Source: Desertivirga brevis
Lineage (GTDB): Bacteria > Bacteroidota > Bacteroidia > Sphingobacteriales > Sphingobacteriaceae
Length of the DNA: 64,000 bases
Direction of reading: 5' to 3'
NCBI RefSeq assembly: GCF_017355835.1
Contig: NZ_JAFEWF010000014.1
Coordinates: 69,952 to 133,951 of the forward strand
The notes under the pieces were generated by a model. The model searched no databases and had not been told where the DNA came from. It saw nothing but the letters and a program-made list of their open reading frames with translations. Position 1 is the first letter of the stretch; each line of letters starts with the position of its first letter. The translations under genes and the position numbers were made by a program. Below are positions 45,195-53,982 of the stretch, piece after piece.

Positions 45195-46211
45195 ATGAGA
45201 AAACAAGGAGTATTATTAGTAAATCTGGGAACGCCAGACAGTCCTTCGGTATCCGACGTACGAAAGTACCTGGATGAATTTTTGATGGACGAGCGAGTTA
45301 TTGACATTAACCCGATCAACCGAACTCTTCTTGTAAAAGGTATTATCGTGCCTTTCCGCGGACCTAAATCAGCGAAGGTATATAAAGAAGTTTGGTCAGA
45401 AAAGGGCTCACCCCTATTGTATTACAGCGTTCGTCAGCAAGAACTTCTGCAGCAGAGACTAGGCAATGAGTACATGGTAGAACTGGCCATGCGCTATCAA
45501 AGTCCCTCGATAGAATCGGCGCTGGAAAGGATGAAGAAAAAGCAGGTAGCAAACATTAAGGTTATCCCACTTTTCCCTCAATATGCCTCTGCATCTACAG
45601 GTTCCGTAAATCAGAAGATCATGGAGATAGTGAGCAAATGGCCTACCATTCCTGATATTTCTTTTATAAGTTCCTTTCACGACAATGAAGGAATGCTTGA
45701 AGTTTTCGCAGATAACGCGAGGAAGTACCAGCCCGAGACATTTGACCACATTTTATTCAGTTTCCATGGCTTGCCGGAGAGACAATTAACAAAGGCTGAT
45801 GATTCAGGTAAATATTGTCTGAAAGTCCCTGATTGTTGTTCCCGTTTCAATGATGCAAACAGAATGTGCTATTCAGCGCAGTCGCATGATACGGCAAGAT
45901 TGCTAGCTGAGAAACTAGATATCCCAAAAGAAAAATATACGGTTTGCTTCCAGTCAAGGCTGGGTAACTCACCTTGGAAAAAGCCTTACACCTCTGATGT
46001 ATTGAAGGATCTGGCTGCAAAAGGAGCAAAAAGATTATTAGTTTTTAGTCCCGCATTTGTAGCGGACTGTCTCGAAACATTATATGAAATTGTAGTTGAA
46101 TACCATGAAGAATTCAGAGCTCTTGGTGGCGAGAAAGTTCAACTTGTTGAGAGTTTAAATGACGATCCTAAGTGGATTGAAGCTTTAGAAAAAATGGTAA
46201 GAGGGAACTAG
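45195..46211 (+). CDS. hemH: Ferrochelatase with a four-cysteine insertion
   Basis: The protein has 338 residues. LVNLGTPDSP opens the fold. The catalytic H191 is in SFHGLPERQ and E294 in ADCLETLYEI. It inserts iron into protoporphyrin IX to form heme. Between 208 and 225 it has C208, C214, C215 and C225, a cluster that could bind a [2Fe-2S] centre as reported for several bacterial ferrochelatases, although the exact spacing differs between groups. It converges with waaA, with six bases between the stops. Confidence 0.96.
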   Translation: MRKQGVLLVNLGTPDSPSVSDVRKYLDEFLMDERVIDINPINRTLLVKGIIVPFRGPKSAKVYKEVWSEKGSPLLYYSVRQQELLQQRLGNEYMVELAMRYQSPSIESALERMKKKQVANIKVIPLFPQYASASTGSVNQKIMEIVSKWPTIPDISFISSFHDNEGMLEVFADNARKYQPETFDHILFSFHGLPERQLTKADDSGKYCLKVPDCCSRFNDANRMCYSAQSHDTARLLAEKLDIPKEKYTVCFQSRLGNSPWKKPYTSDVLKDLAAKGAKRLLVFSPAFVADCLETLYEIVVEYHEEFRALGGEKVQLVESLNDDPKWIEALEKMVRGN

Positions 46212-46217
46212 TTTCCC

Positions 46218-47474
46218 TCAAACTTTTCCTTCGATATATTTTAATATTGTTCCTGTAGCCCCCTTAGATTTTTCCACATAAAATTCGGCTGCATTTCCAG
46301 CCTTGCTTCTAAATTCCTCACTTTGAAGCTTTCCCATAATTTCAAGCAATTCTCCGCTGTTACTTATAGTGAAACCTCCTCCATTGGCGATCAAAGCTTT
46401 CGCTTCAAGGAATTTGCTAAAATTAGGACCAAAAATAACCGGAATACCAAAAGCAGCGGCTTCAAGGGTATTATGGATACCAACACCAAATCCACCACCA
46501 ATATAAGACACCTTTCCATACTGATAAAGGGAAGAAAGCATTCCAATATTATCAATAATCAAGACTGATCTACCTCTAATTGCCTGGTCTATGTCGTCTC
46601 GGCCAGTAAGATTTTTTATCTCGGAATATTTCACAGTAGTATTAGCAGGTAACAATCCTATTAAGGCATTGATCTTATCTGCCTTTATCTCATGAGGAGC
46701 AAATACGAATTTCCAGTCGGAGTATTTAGCTACCAGTTCTGCAAGTAGTTTCTCGTCAGGAGGCCAGGTGCTTCCCCCTACAAAAACCTTTGAGTTATAA
46801 CAAAAGCGCTCAACTAACTCAAATCGTTTCGGCGCTGCTGCATTTTCTGCAACTCTATCAAACCTGGTATCCCCGCTAACGGTAACATTAGTGATTCCTA
46901 TTGCCTTCAACAGTTCTTTACTGCCTTCGTCCTGAACAAAAAAGTGACTTACAAAAGAAAGGATCTTCCTGTTGAAACTTCCGTACCATTTGAAAAAAGG
47001 CTGATTGGGTCTGAATATCCCCGAGATGAGGTATAGTGGTACATTACTCTGGTGCAACTGCCTGAAGTAATGATACCAAAATTCGTACTTGGTAAAAATT
47101 ACGATCTCGGGATTAACGAGCTTCAAAAACCTCCGTGCATTAGAGGCAGTATCCATAGGCAGATAAAAAATATAATCAGCTCCAGCGTAATTTTTTCTGA
47201 GTTCATACCCTGAAGGAGAGAAAAATGTGATCAATATTTTCTTATCAGGATATATTTTTCTCATCTCCTCCAACACGGGCCTACCCTGCTCAAATTCGCC
47301 CAAGGAAGCAAAATGGAACCATATTTTTTTAACCGTTGGATCCACTTTTGAAGCGATATTATCAAAGATTCCTACCCTGCCATCAAACCATAGCTTCGCC
47401 TTTTTATTAAAATATTTTAGAATAAATATAAAAAAGTAGTATATTTTGATGCCAAAATTGTAAAGAATGAGCAT
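46218..47474 (-). CDS. waaA: 3-deoxy-D-manno-octulosonic acid (Kdo) transferase
   Basis: The protein has 418 residues with an N-terminal hydrophobic anchor (about 3-20). IWFHFASLGEFEQGRPV and KILITFFSPSGYE are the N-terminal substrate segments. GGGFGVGIHNTLEAAAFGIPVIFGP is the C-terminal nucleotide-sugar segment of GT30 enzymes. It transfers Kdo from CMP-Kdo to lipid A on the cytoplasmic face of the inner membrane. It is divergent from ugd with a 66-base gap holding back-to-back -7-like boxes. The codon-poor hydrophobic start at 47474 is kept because it supplies the anchor. Confidence 0.94.
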   Translation of the reverse strand: MLILYNFGIKIYYFFIFILKYFNKKAKLWFDGRVGIFDNIASKVDPTVKKIWFHFASLGEFEQGRPVLEEMRKIYPDKKILITFFSPSGYELRKNYAGADYIFYLPMDTASNARRFLKLVNPEIVIFTKYEFWYHYFRQLHQSNVPLYLISGIFRPNQPFFKWYGSFNRKILSFVSHFFVQDEGSKELLKAIGITNVTVSGDTRFDRVAENAAAPKRFELVERFCYNSKVFVGGSTWPPDEKLLAELVAKYSDWKFVFAPHEIKADKINALIGLLPANTTVKYSEIKNLTGRDDIDQAIRGRSVLIIDNIGMLSSLYQYGKVSYIGGGFGVGIHNTLEAAAFGIPVIFGPNFSKFLEAKALIANGGGFTISNSGELLEIMGKLQSEEFRSKAGNAAEFYVEKSKGATGTILKYIEGKV

Positions 47475-47493
47475 GATAATTATTTAAATATTT

Positions 47494-47510
47494 TATCTTC
47501 GCCGAAAATA
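47494..47510. promoter_or_regulatory. Back-to-back -7-like boxes between waaA and ugd
   Basis: The plus strand reads TATCTTCG (47494-47501) and the minus strand TATTTTCG (47503-47510), each one mismatch from TAnnTTTG. Together they make a near-palindrome with one base between. Polymerases could not occupy both at once. Confidence 0.35.
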
Positions 47511-47540
47511 CTGTTAAATCTCTTAAAAAAAACTCGACAT

Positions 47541-48893
47541 ATGAAAATTGCAGTAGTTGGAACAGGCTATGTAGGTCTAGTGACCGGAACGTGCCTGGCA
47601 GAAACCGGTAACACGGTTACCTGTGTTGACATCAATCAGGAAAAGGTTGAAAAAATGAAACAGGGTCAGATTCCTATTTACGAACCTGGTCTGGACATTT
47701 TATTTCACCGAAATATCGAACAAGGCAGGTTAAAGTTTACTACAGATCTTGCTGAAGCCATTCAAGAAGCTAAAATCATCTTTTTAGCATTACCAACTCC
47801 TCCGGGAGGTGATGGTTCTGCTGACTTAAGCTTCGTACTTGGTGCGGCAAAAGATATCGCTAAACTTATTACTACTTACAAAGTAGTGGTTACTAAATCA
47901 ACTGTTCCTGTTGGTACAGCTGATAAAGTTAAAGCTGTATTCTCTGCAAATACTTCTGTTGAAGTTGATGTTGTTTCAAACCCTGAATTCTTACGCGAAG
48001 GTGTTGCTGTTGAAGACTTCATGAAACCAGACCGTGTGGTAGTTGGAACAAGCAGCGAAAAAGCTAAAAAACTAATGGAAGAGCTTTACGCTCCTTACGT
48101 TCGTTCAGGAAACCCAATCTATTTTATGGATGAGCGTTCTTCTGAGCTAACTAAATATGCCGCTAACTCTTTCCTTGCAACAAAGATCACTTTCATGAAC
48201 GAGGTTGCAAATCTTTGCGAACTTGTTGGAGCTGATGTTGATCAGGTTCGTCGCGGAATTGGTTCTGATGCCCGTATCGGTAAAAGATTCTTATTCCCTG
48301 GCGTAGGTTACGGAGGTAGTTGTTTCCCTAAAGACGTTCAGGCTTTGGTTAAATCTGCAGAAGAAGCGCAATATGATTTCAGCATATTAAAATCTGTAAT
48401 TACAGTTAATGAAACTCAAAAGACTGTAATCGTAGAGAAAATGCGTAAATACTACAAGGGAGACCTTGCCGGCAAAAAGTTTGCAATGTGGGGCCTTGCT
48501 TTCAAACCTGAAACAGACGATATCCGTGAAGCACCAGCTTTATACATCATTGATGAATTAGTAAAAGAAGGTGCAGAGATCGTTGCATACGATCCGGAAG
48601 CAATGGAGAACGTTAAAAAACTAAAAGGCGACGTTATCAGTTATGCACATGATCCATACGAAGCGCTTGAAGGTGCCGATGCATTAATCATCGTTACAGA
48701 ATGGCCTTTGTTCCGTACTCCTGATTTCGACAAGATTGAAGCTTCATTGAAAGCTAAAGTTATTTTCGATGGTCGTAACTTATACGATATCCAGAAAATG
48801 ATTGATTGTGGATACTACTACAACAGCATTGGCCGTAAAGTAGTAGAAGCGTTAGCCACAGACGATCTTGCACCAGTTTCAGAAGTAAAATAA
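47541..48893 (+). CDS. ugd: UDP-glucose 6-dehydrogenase
   Basis: The protein has 450 residues. The NAD-binding GTGYVGL motif is at 7-13, NPEFLREG at 148-155 and the catalytic C261 in GYGGSCFPKD. It oxidises UDP-glucose twice to UDP-glucuronate in the cytoplasm. It is 12 bases upstream of the UDP-glucuronate decarboxylase gene, so the pair converts UDP-glucose to UDP-xylose. The reading frame uses a more standard codon set (GTT, GAA, CTT) than its neighbours, in keeping with high expression. Confidence 0.97.
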   Translation: MKIAVVGTGYVGLVTGTCLAETGNTVTCVDINQEKVEKMKQGQIPIYEPGLDILFHRNIEQGRLKFTTDLAEAIQEAKIIFLALPTPPGGDGSADLSFVLGAAKDIAKLITTYKVVVTKSTVPVGTADKVKAVFSANTSVEVDVVSNPEFLREGVAVEDFMKPDRVVVGTSSEKAKKLMEELYAPYVRSGNPIYFMDERSSELTKYAANSFLATKITFMNEVANLCELVGADVDQVRRGIGSDARIGKRFLFPGVGYGGSCFPKDVQALVKSAEEAQYDFSILKSVITVNETQKTVIVEKMRKYYKGDLAGKKFAMWGLAFKPETDDIREAPALYIIDELVKEGAEIVAYDPEAMENVKKLKGDVISYAHDPYEALEGADALIIVTEWPLFRTPDFDKIEASLKAKVIFDGRNLYDIQKMIDCGYYYNSIGRKVVEALATDDLAPVSEVK

Positions 48894-48905
48894 GAAGGAA
48901 GCATA

Positions 48906-49895
48906 ATGTCAAGAAAACGTATACTTATTACCGGCGCTGCCGGATTTCTGGGCTCGCACCTGTGCGACCGGTTTATAAAAGAAGATTTTCACGTTATTGC
49001 AATGGATAATCTTATTACCGGTGACTTAAGAAACATTGAACATCTTTTTCCTTTAGAAAACTTCGAGTTTCAACATCACGATGTTTCTAAGTTTGTTCAC
49101 GTTCCTGGTCAGCTTGACTATATTTTACACTTCGCTTCACCTGCAAGTCCTATCGATTACTTAAAGATTCCAATTCAGACATTGAAAGTTGGATCATTGG
49201 GTATTCACAACTTGCTAGGTTTAGCTAAAGATAAAAAAGCAAGGATCCTTATTGCATCTACTTCAGAGGTTTATGGTGATCCAAACGTAAACCCACAACC
49301 TGAAGAGTATTGGGGAAATGTAAATCCTGTTGGTCCTCGCGGAGTTTATGACGAAGCGAAGCGTTTCCAGGAAGCTATTACTATGGCTTACCATACATTC
49401 CACGGTGTTGAAACTCGTATTGTACGTATCTTTAACACTTACGGACCAAGAATGCGTTTGAATGATGGAAGAGTGTTGCCAGCATTTATCGGCCAAGCCA
49501 TCAGGGGTGAAGATTTAACAGTATTTGGCGATGGATCTCAAACCCGCGCATTTTGTTATGTGGACGATTTGATCGAAGGTATATACAGGTTATTATTCTC
49601 TGATTATGCCTATCCGGTAAACATTGGAAATCCTGATGAAATTACCATTCGGGAGTTTGGTGAAGAGATCATTAAATTAACCGGAACTTCTCAAAAATTG
49701 ATCACAAAACCGCTTCCTACTGATGATCCAAAACAGAGACGTCCGGATATCACAAAAGCGAAACAGCTTCTGGGCTGGGAACCAAAGGTATCAAGGTCTG
49801 AAGGTTTAAAGATCACTTACGAGTACTTCAAATCTTTACCAACCGATTTGCTTGAAAAGGTTGAACATAAAGACTTTTCAACCTATAACAAATAA
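48906..49895 (+). CDS. uxs: UDP-glucuronate decarboxylase (UDP-xylose synthase)
   Basis: The protein has 329 residues, an extended short-chain dehydrogenase. GAAGFLGSH (10-18) binds NAD. The active site is STSEVYG (118-124) with E121, and Y148-D-E-A-K152. [10 protein letters not shown] and [11 protein letters not shown] are specific to UXS rather than to epimerases. It converts UDP-glucuronate to UDP-xylose. It follows ugd closely and is ended by a strong hairpin, so ugd-uxs is one unit. Confidence 0.93.
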   Translation: MSRKRILITGAAGFLGSHLCDRFIKEDFHVIAMDNLITGDLRNIEHLFPLENFEFQHHDVSKFVHVPGQLDYILHFASPASPIDYLKIPIQTLKVGSLGIHNLLGLAKDKKARILIASTSEVYGDPNVNPQPEEYWGNVNPVGPRGVYDEAKRFQEAITMAYHTFHGVETRIVRIFNTYGPRMRLNDGRVLPAFIGQAIRGEDLTVFGDGSQTRAFCYVDDLIEGIYRLLFSDYAYPVNIGNPDEITIREFGEEIIKLTGTSQKLITKPLPTDDPKQRRPDITKAKQLLGWEPKVSRSEGLKITYEYFKSLPTDLLEKVEHKDFSTYNK

Positions 49896-49900
49896 AGAAT

Positions 49901-49929
49901 AAGCGGCTACCTTCTGGTAGCCGCTTTTA
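49901..49929 (+). terminator. Intrinsic terminator after uxs
   Basis: An 11-bp perfect stem (49901-49911 with 49916-49926) with a TTCT loop and a short T-run. It lies five bases after the uxs stop. Confidence 0.88.
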
Positions 49930-49964
49930 TGCTTTATATACCATTGAATAAACTTAAACATAAT

Positions 49965-50993
49965 ATGAGTAAAATCTTAGTAACAGGAGGAACGGGTTAT
50001 ATAGGTTCGCATACTGTTGTTGAACTTCAAAATGCAGGTTATGAAGTTGTAATTGTAGATAATCTTGATAATTCAAGTATCGAAATCCTTGATCAGATCA
50101 CTAAGATCACGGGAAAGAAACCTCAGTTCTACAACCTTGATCTCTGTGATGAAGCTAAGGTGGTAGAGCTTATCGAAAACAATCCGGATATTACTGGTGT
50201 AATTCACTTCGCAGCTCATAAAGCTGTTGGTGAATCGGTAGCAAAGCCGCTTAAATATTACAGGAACAACTTCTTCTCGCTAATTAACTTGTTAACCGCT
50301 TACACTGGTAAAGATGTTAATTTCGTATTCTCATCTTCGTGTACAGTTTACGGTCAGCCAGATAAATTACCAGTAACAGAAGAAGCCCCGGTTAAAAAAG
50401 CAGAATCTCCTTACGGTAACACCAAACAAATTGCAGAAGAAATTCTGGCAGAGGCTGCTTCTGTTAATCCTAACTACCATATCATTTCCTTAAGATATTT
50501 TAATCCGGTTGGCGCACATGATTCTGCTTTGATCGGAGAACTTCCAATTGGTGTTCCTCAAAACCTGGTTCCATTTATCACTCAAAGTGCTATTGGCAAA
50601 AGAGGTCCGATTACTGTTTTCGGAAGTGATTACAACACTCCTGATGGAAGTTGTATCCGCGACTATATTCATGTAGTTGACTTAGCGAAAGCCCATATCG
50701 CTGCATTAAAACGCCAGGAAGAAAATAAGATGTCTGGTAATTTTGAAATATTTAACGTCGGTACAGGTAAAGGAAGTTCAGTGCTCGAAGTTATTAAAGC
50801 CTTCGAAGAAAGCACCGGAGTAAAACTTGACTATAAGATTGGTCCTCGTCGCCCTGGGGATGTTGAGCAAGTATGGGGTGATGTAAGCAAAGCGGAAACT
50901 GAGCTAAACTGGAAAGCAGAACTAGGCCTGGAAGATATGATGAGATCTGCCTGGGCTTGGGAACAATATATTAAAGATCATCCTTTTAGCTAA
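49965..50993 (+). CDS. galE: UDP-glucose 4-epimerase
   Basis: The protein has 342 residues from the ATG at 49965. The in-frame start at 49929 is directly at the preceding terminator and adds 12 atypical residues. GGTGYIGSHT binds NAD. SSSCTVYG and YGNTK hold the catalytic Ser/Tyr/Lys, and VFGSDYNTPDGSCIRDYIHV is typical of GalE. It interconverts UDP-glucose and UDP-galactose for envelope polysaccharide. It stands alone between the uxs terminator and the hairpin before rfbB. Confidence 0.96.
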   Translation: MSKILVTGGTGYIGSHTVVELQNAGYEVVIVDNLDNSSIEILDQITKITGKKPQFYNLDLCDEAKVVELIENNPDITGVIHFAAHKAVGESVAKPLKYYRNNFFSLINLLTAYTGKDVNFVFSSSCTVYGQPDKLPVTEEAPVKKAESPYGNTKQIAEEILAEAASVNPNYHIISLRYFNPVGAHDSALIGELPIGVPQNLVPFITQSAIGKRGPITVFGSDYNTPDGSCIRDYIHVVDLAKAHIAALKRQEENKMSGNFEIFNVGTGKGSSVLEVIKAFEESTGVKLDYKIGPRRPGDVEQVWGDVSKAETELNWKAELGLEDMMRSAWAWEQYIKDHPFS

Positions 50994-51059
50994 AAAGGCT
51001 GTGGAGAGCAACTCCATTGCTCCTTCTTGCTTCAAAATTTTTTAGATTAATCAAATCAG

Positions 51060-51114
51060 GATTTGAGATTGAGAGATGTTTGTTATTTTTAACCTTCGCT
51101 TCTCAACTCAAATC
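51060..51114. repeat. Long-armed inverted repeat before rfbB
   Basis: GATTTGAG plus TTGAGA (51060-51074, one bulged A) pair with TCTCAA plus CTCAAATC (51101-51114), leaving a 26-base loop. The arms are simple TTGAGA-like units. It ends 13 bases before the rfbB ATG and could be a dispersed intergenic repeat or a transcript hairpin between galE and rfbB. Confidence 0.45.
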
Positions 51115-51127
51115 TCATATTTCAAAC

Positions 51128-52180
51128 ATGAAGAAAATACTTATTACAGGCGGAGCCGGCTTTATTGGCTCACACGTTGTAAGACGCTTTGTTAACACTT
51201 ATCCTGATTATCAAATAGTTAATCTTGATAAGTTAACATATGCAGGTAACCTGGCCAACTTAAAGGACGTAGAAAGCAAACCTAACTATCAATTTGTAAA
51301 AGGAGATATTGTAGATGCTGACTTTATTGATAATCTATTTGATAAGGAAAATTTTGACGCGGTAATTCATTTAGCTGCCGAATCTCATGTAGACCGTTCG
51401 ATCGCAAGTCCTATTGATTTCGTAATGACAAACGTGGTAGGAACGGTAAATCTACTAAATGCCGCGCGTAAAAGCTGGAAAGGCGATTATACATCCAAGC
51501 GTTTTTATCACGTATCTACAGATGAGGTATATGGAACCCTTGGAGAAGATGGCATGTTTACCGAGGAAACAGCTTACGATCCACATAGCCCATACTCTGC
51601 ATCAAAGGCTAGCTCAGACCATTTCGTTCGTGCCTATTATGATACTTATGGGATGGATGTGGTAATTTCTAATTGTTCTAACAACTACGGATCACACCAC
51701 TTCCCGGAGAAATTAATTCCTTTAGCAATCAACAATATTAAACACTCCAAACCAGTACCAGTATACGGCAAGGGAGAGAATATCCGCGACTGGTTATGGG
51801 TTGAAGATCATGCAAGAGCAATTGATGTTATTTTCCATAAAGCTGCTTCTGGTACTACGTATAACATCGGTGGACACAATGAGTGGAAAAACATCGATCT
51901 AATTCGCTTGTTATGTAAGATTATGGACAAGAAACTTGGAAGAGAATCTGGAACTTCTGAGCAACTGATCACTTTTGTAACCGACAGGGCTGGCCATGAT
52001 TTACGTTACGCCATTGACTCAACTAAACTTCAGAGAGAACTAGGATGGGTTCCTAGTCTTCAATTTGAAGAAGGGTTAGAGAAAACAGTGGACTGGTTCT
52101 TAGAGAATGAAGAGTGGCTCAATGACGTTACTTCCGGACATTATCAGGCTTATTACGAAGAACAATACGTTAATCGCTAA
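51128..52180 (+). CDS. rfbB: dTDP-glucose 4,6-dehydratase
   Basis: The protein has 350 residues from the ATG at 51128. The in-frame start at 51017 would encode the inverted repeat and is rejected. GGAGFIGSHV binds NAD. The catalytic Asp-Glu is in STDEVYGTLG and the Tyr/Lys in YSASKASSDH. It makes dTDP-4-keto-6-deoxyglucose, precursor of rhamnose and other deoxysugars. No rmlA, rmlC or rmlD gene is in the window. Its stop and the next start share one base. Confidence 0.96.
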   Translation: MKKILITGGAGFIGSHVVRRFVNTYPDYQIVNLDKLTYAGNLANLKDVESKPNYQFVKGDIVDADFIDNLFDKENFDAVIHLAAESHVDRSIASPIDFVMTNVVGTVNLLNAARKSWKGDYTSKRFYHVSTDEVYGTLGEDGMFTEETAYDPHSPYSASKASSDHFVRAYYDTYGMDVVISNCSNNYGSHHFPEKLIPLAINNIKHSKPVPVYGKGENIRDWLWVEDHARAIDVIFHKAASGTTYNIGGHNEWKNIDLIRLLCKIMDKKLGRESGTSEQLITFVTDRAGHDLRYAIDSTKLQRELGWVPSLQFEEGLEKTVDWFLENEEWLNDVTSGHYQAYYEEQYVNR

Positions 52181-52920
52181 TGCTGTTCAATTTATTTAAA
52201 AAGAAAGAGAAGAAACCTGAAATAGATTTTTCATCCATAAAAACAGATATCCATTCACACCTGATACCAGGTATTGATGACGGTGCTGCTACTATGGACG
52301 AATCCATCATCCTTATCCAGAGGATGATGGATTTTGGCTTTAAAAAGATTGTGACTACTCCTCATATAATGGCTGACTATTACCGTAATACGTCGGACAT
52401 AATTTTGCGTGGACTAGATGCTGTGAGAGAGGAGCTACATCAAAGAAATATCGCTGTAGAGTTTGACGCTGCAGCAGAGTATTATCTGGACGAAACCTTT
52501 GAAAATAAACTGGAGAAAGGGGATATTCTGACTTTGGGTGGAAAATATGTTCTATTCGAACTATCCTTCGTTAACTATCCCAAAAACTTATTTGAAGTAA
52601 TTGAAAAGATCCAGGATAAAGGTTATACCCCTATTTTGGCTCATCCGGAACGTTACCCATACTTAGGGGGGGAAATAGAGAACTATCAGCAGATCAAAGA
52701 AAGTGGCTGTTACCTGCAGTTGAATATCCTTTCTCTGGCCGGTTATTATGGGAAGCCTGCGCAGAAGATTGCCGAGAGCTTAGCGGAAAATTACCTGATT
52801 GACTTTATTGGAAGCGATCTGCATCGTTCTAAACACGCTGATGGGCTATATCAATCGCTTACCACGCCTTATGTTCACAAGCTTCTTACCGACTATCAGC
52901 TTCAGAACGAACTTATTTAG
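52180..52920 (+). CDS. CpsB/CapC-type protein-tyrosine phosphatase (PHP fold)
   Basis: The protein has 246 residues. Metal ligands are DIHSHLIPGIDDG (23-35), TTPHIM near 60, ILAHPERYPYL and GSDLHRS near the C-terminus. These manganese-dependent enzymes dephosphorylate the tyrosine kinase that controls capsule or exopolysaccharide assembly. The gene is coupled to rfbB by a one-base stop/start overlap, but no Wzc-like kinase or polymerase is in view. It ends eight bases inside the convergent membrane-protein gene. Confidence 0.93.
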   Translation: MLFNLFKKKEKKPEIDFSSIKTDIHSHLIPGIDDGAATMDESIILIQRMMDFGFKKIVTTPHIMADYYRNTSDIILRGLDAVREELHQRNIAVEFDAAAEYYLDETFENKLEKGDILTLGGKYVLFELSFVNYPKNLFEVIEKIQDKGYTPILAHPERYPYLGGEIENYQQIKESGCYLQLNILSLAGYYGKPAQKIAESLAENYLIDFIGSDLHRSKHADGLYQSLTTPYVHKLLTDYQLQNELI

Positions 52921-53377
52921 GAGGCAAAAGACCTTTGTCTCTTAATATTTCCCTCACCTGCTTCCTAATAGCAAGTAGCCTCCCTGTTAAAACACCTGCA
53001 GCTACGCTTGCAGAAAAAGCAGGTAAGGCTGCCCCGTGAATCCAATGTCCGAAAATCCAACGTCGTGAAAGCGAAAATCCAATTGAGAGAATAAGTACAA
53101 TTATTCCAGCCCTATCCAGCTTGGCAATTACCTTACCGGTTTCATTGTGCCAATGAACATTGGAATAGCGCCCTGTGAATGATCCAATGCCGAATCCTAG
53201 GAAGAGTCCCAGCAAAACTAAAAGAGGGTTTATAACGGGTATGAAAATATCATAACTGATAACGCCAGCCAAAACAATAAGCACTATTGCAAATCTTCGC
53301 AACCGAAATACAAGTTTCCTTTGAACGTACTTCTTTCTTATCTCTCTGGTTTTTCGTCTGACTATCAACTTACACAA
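52913..53377 (-). CDS. Small membrane protein, function unknown
   Basis: The protein has 154 residues. A basic N-terminus (about 27 residues, many Arg/Lys) precedes three to four hydrophobic segments near 29-45, 48-66, 88-105 and 115-132. HWHNETGKVIAKLDRAG forms the main loop. No catalytic motif is seen and I do not recognise a family. It overlaps the convergent phosphatase gene by eight bases and lies just past the terminator of the SufA-like gene. Confidence 0.7.
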   Translation of the reverse strand: MCKLIVRRKTREIRKKYVQRKLVFRLRRFAIVLIVLAGVISYDIFIPVINPLLVLLGLFLGFGIGSFTGRYSNVHWHNETGKVIAKLDRAGIIVLILSIGFSLSRRWIFGHWIHGAALPAFSASVAAGVLTGRLLAIRKQVREILRDKGLLPPK

Positions 53378-53400
53378 TTAAGATATTGATAGATTTAAAT

Positions 53401-53433
53401 AAAAAAACCCGGAACTTGTTTCAAATTCCGGGT
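53401..53433 (-). terminator. Intrinsic terminator of the SufA-like gene
   Basis: CCCGGAACTTG pairs with CAAATTCCGGG with one mismatch and a three-base loop (53408-53432). On the minus strand it is followed by a run of seven T. It lies 24 bases after the stop codon. Confidence 0.88.
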
Positions 53434-53456
53434 CTGTGCTATTAATACCTTCCAAG

Positions 53457-53816
53457 CTATACTGAGAAAGAAGTCCCGCAACCGCAGGTTTTTGAAGCAT
53501 TTGGATTATTAAAAGTAAATCCTCTTGAATTAAGTCCGTCCTGAAAATCAATTTCCATACCTGCCAGGTACAAACCATGAGCTTTGTGCATATAGATCTT
53601 TATACCATCTACATCAAAGATCTGATCACCATCTTTGATTTGATCAAAGCCAAGAATATAATTCATTCCGGCACAACCTCCACCTTCTACACCTACCCGC
53701 AGTCCAAACTCATCTCCAAGTTCTTGCTGATCTTTCAATTTACGCAATTCTTTTTTCGCTCCTTCAGTAAAAGAAACAGGTATAAGTGAAGTTGCAGTCT
53801 CCATACTATTTCCCAT
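53457..53816 (-). CDS. SufA/IscA-family iron-sulfur cluster assembly protein
   Basis: The protein has 119 residues; the ATG at 53816 or the internal ATG at 53804 could be the start. The three conserved cysteines are C48 in GGGCAGMNY and C111/C113 in KTCGCGTSF. The A-type carrier family receives and delivers iron-sulfur clusters. In Bacteroidota it is often linked to the suf operon, but here it is alone. A -7 box TATATTTG (minus, 53912-53919) gives a leader of about 90 bases, and a strong terminator follows. Confidence 0.93.
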   Translation of the reverse strand: MGNSMETATSLIPVSFTEGAKKELRKLKDQQELGDEFGLRVGVEGGGCAGMNYILGFDQIKDGDQIFDVDGIKIYMHKAHGLYLAGMEIDFQDGLNSRGFTFNNPNASKTCGCGTSFSV

Positions 53817-53911
53817 TGAATGTTTTGTCTGTTACTTTATTGAAACAATCTTGTCAGTCCGAGTTTTATTCTTTAGCCGAATAATCGACATGGATGTTTC
53901 TTTGTTTAGTA

Positions 53912-53919
53912 CAAATATA
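53912..53919 (-). promoter_or_regulatory. -7 promoter element of the SufA-like gene (TATATTTG)
   Basis: A full TAnnTTTG match on the minus strand, about 95 bases upstream of the start. No TTG stands at the -33 distance. Confidence 0.45.
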
Positions 53920-53982
53920 CGGTAAATTGCAGACTTTTACAGGGGTCGGTTGTATATGACCTTTAGTTAACAAATTCTCATT

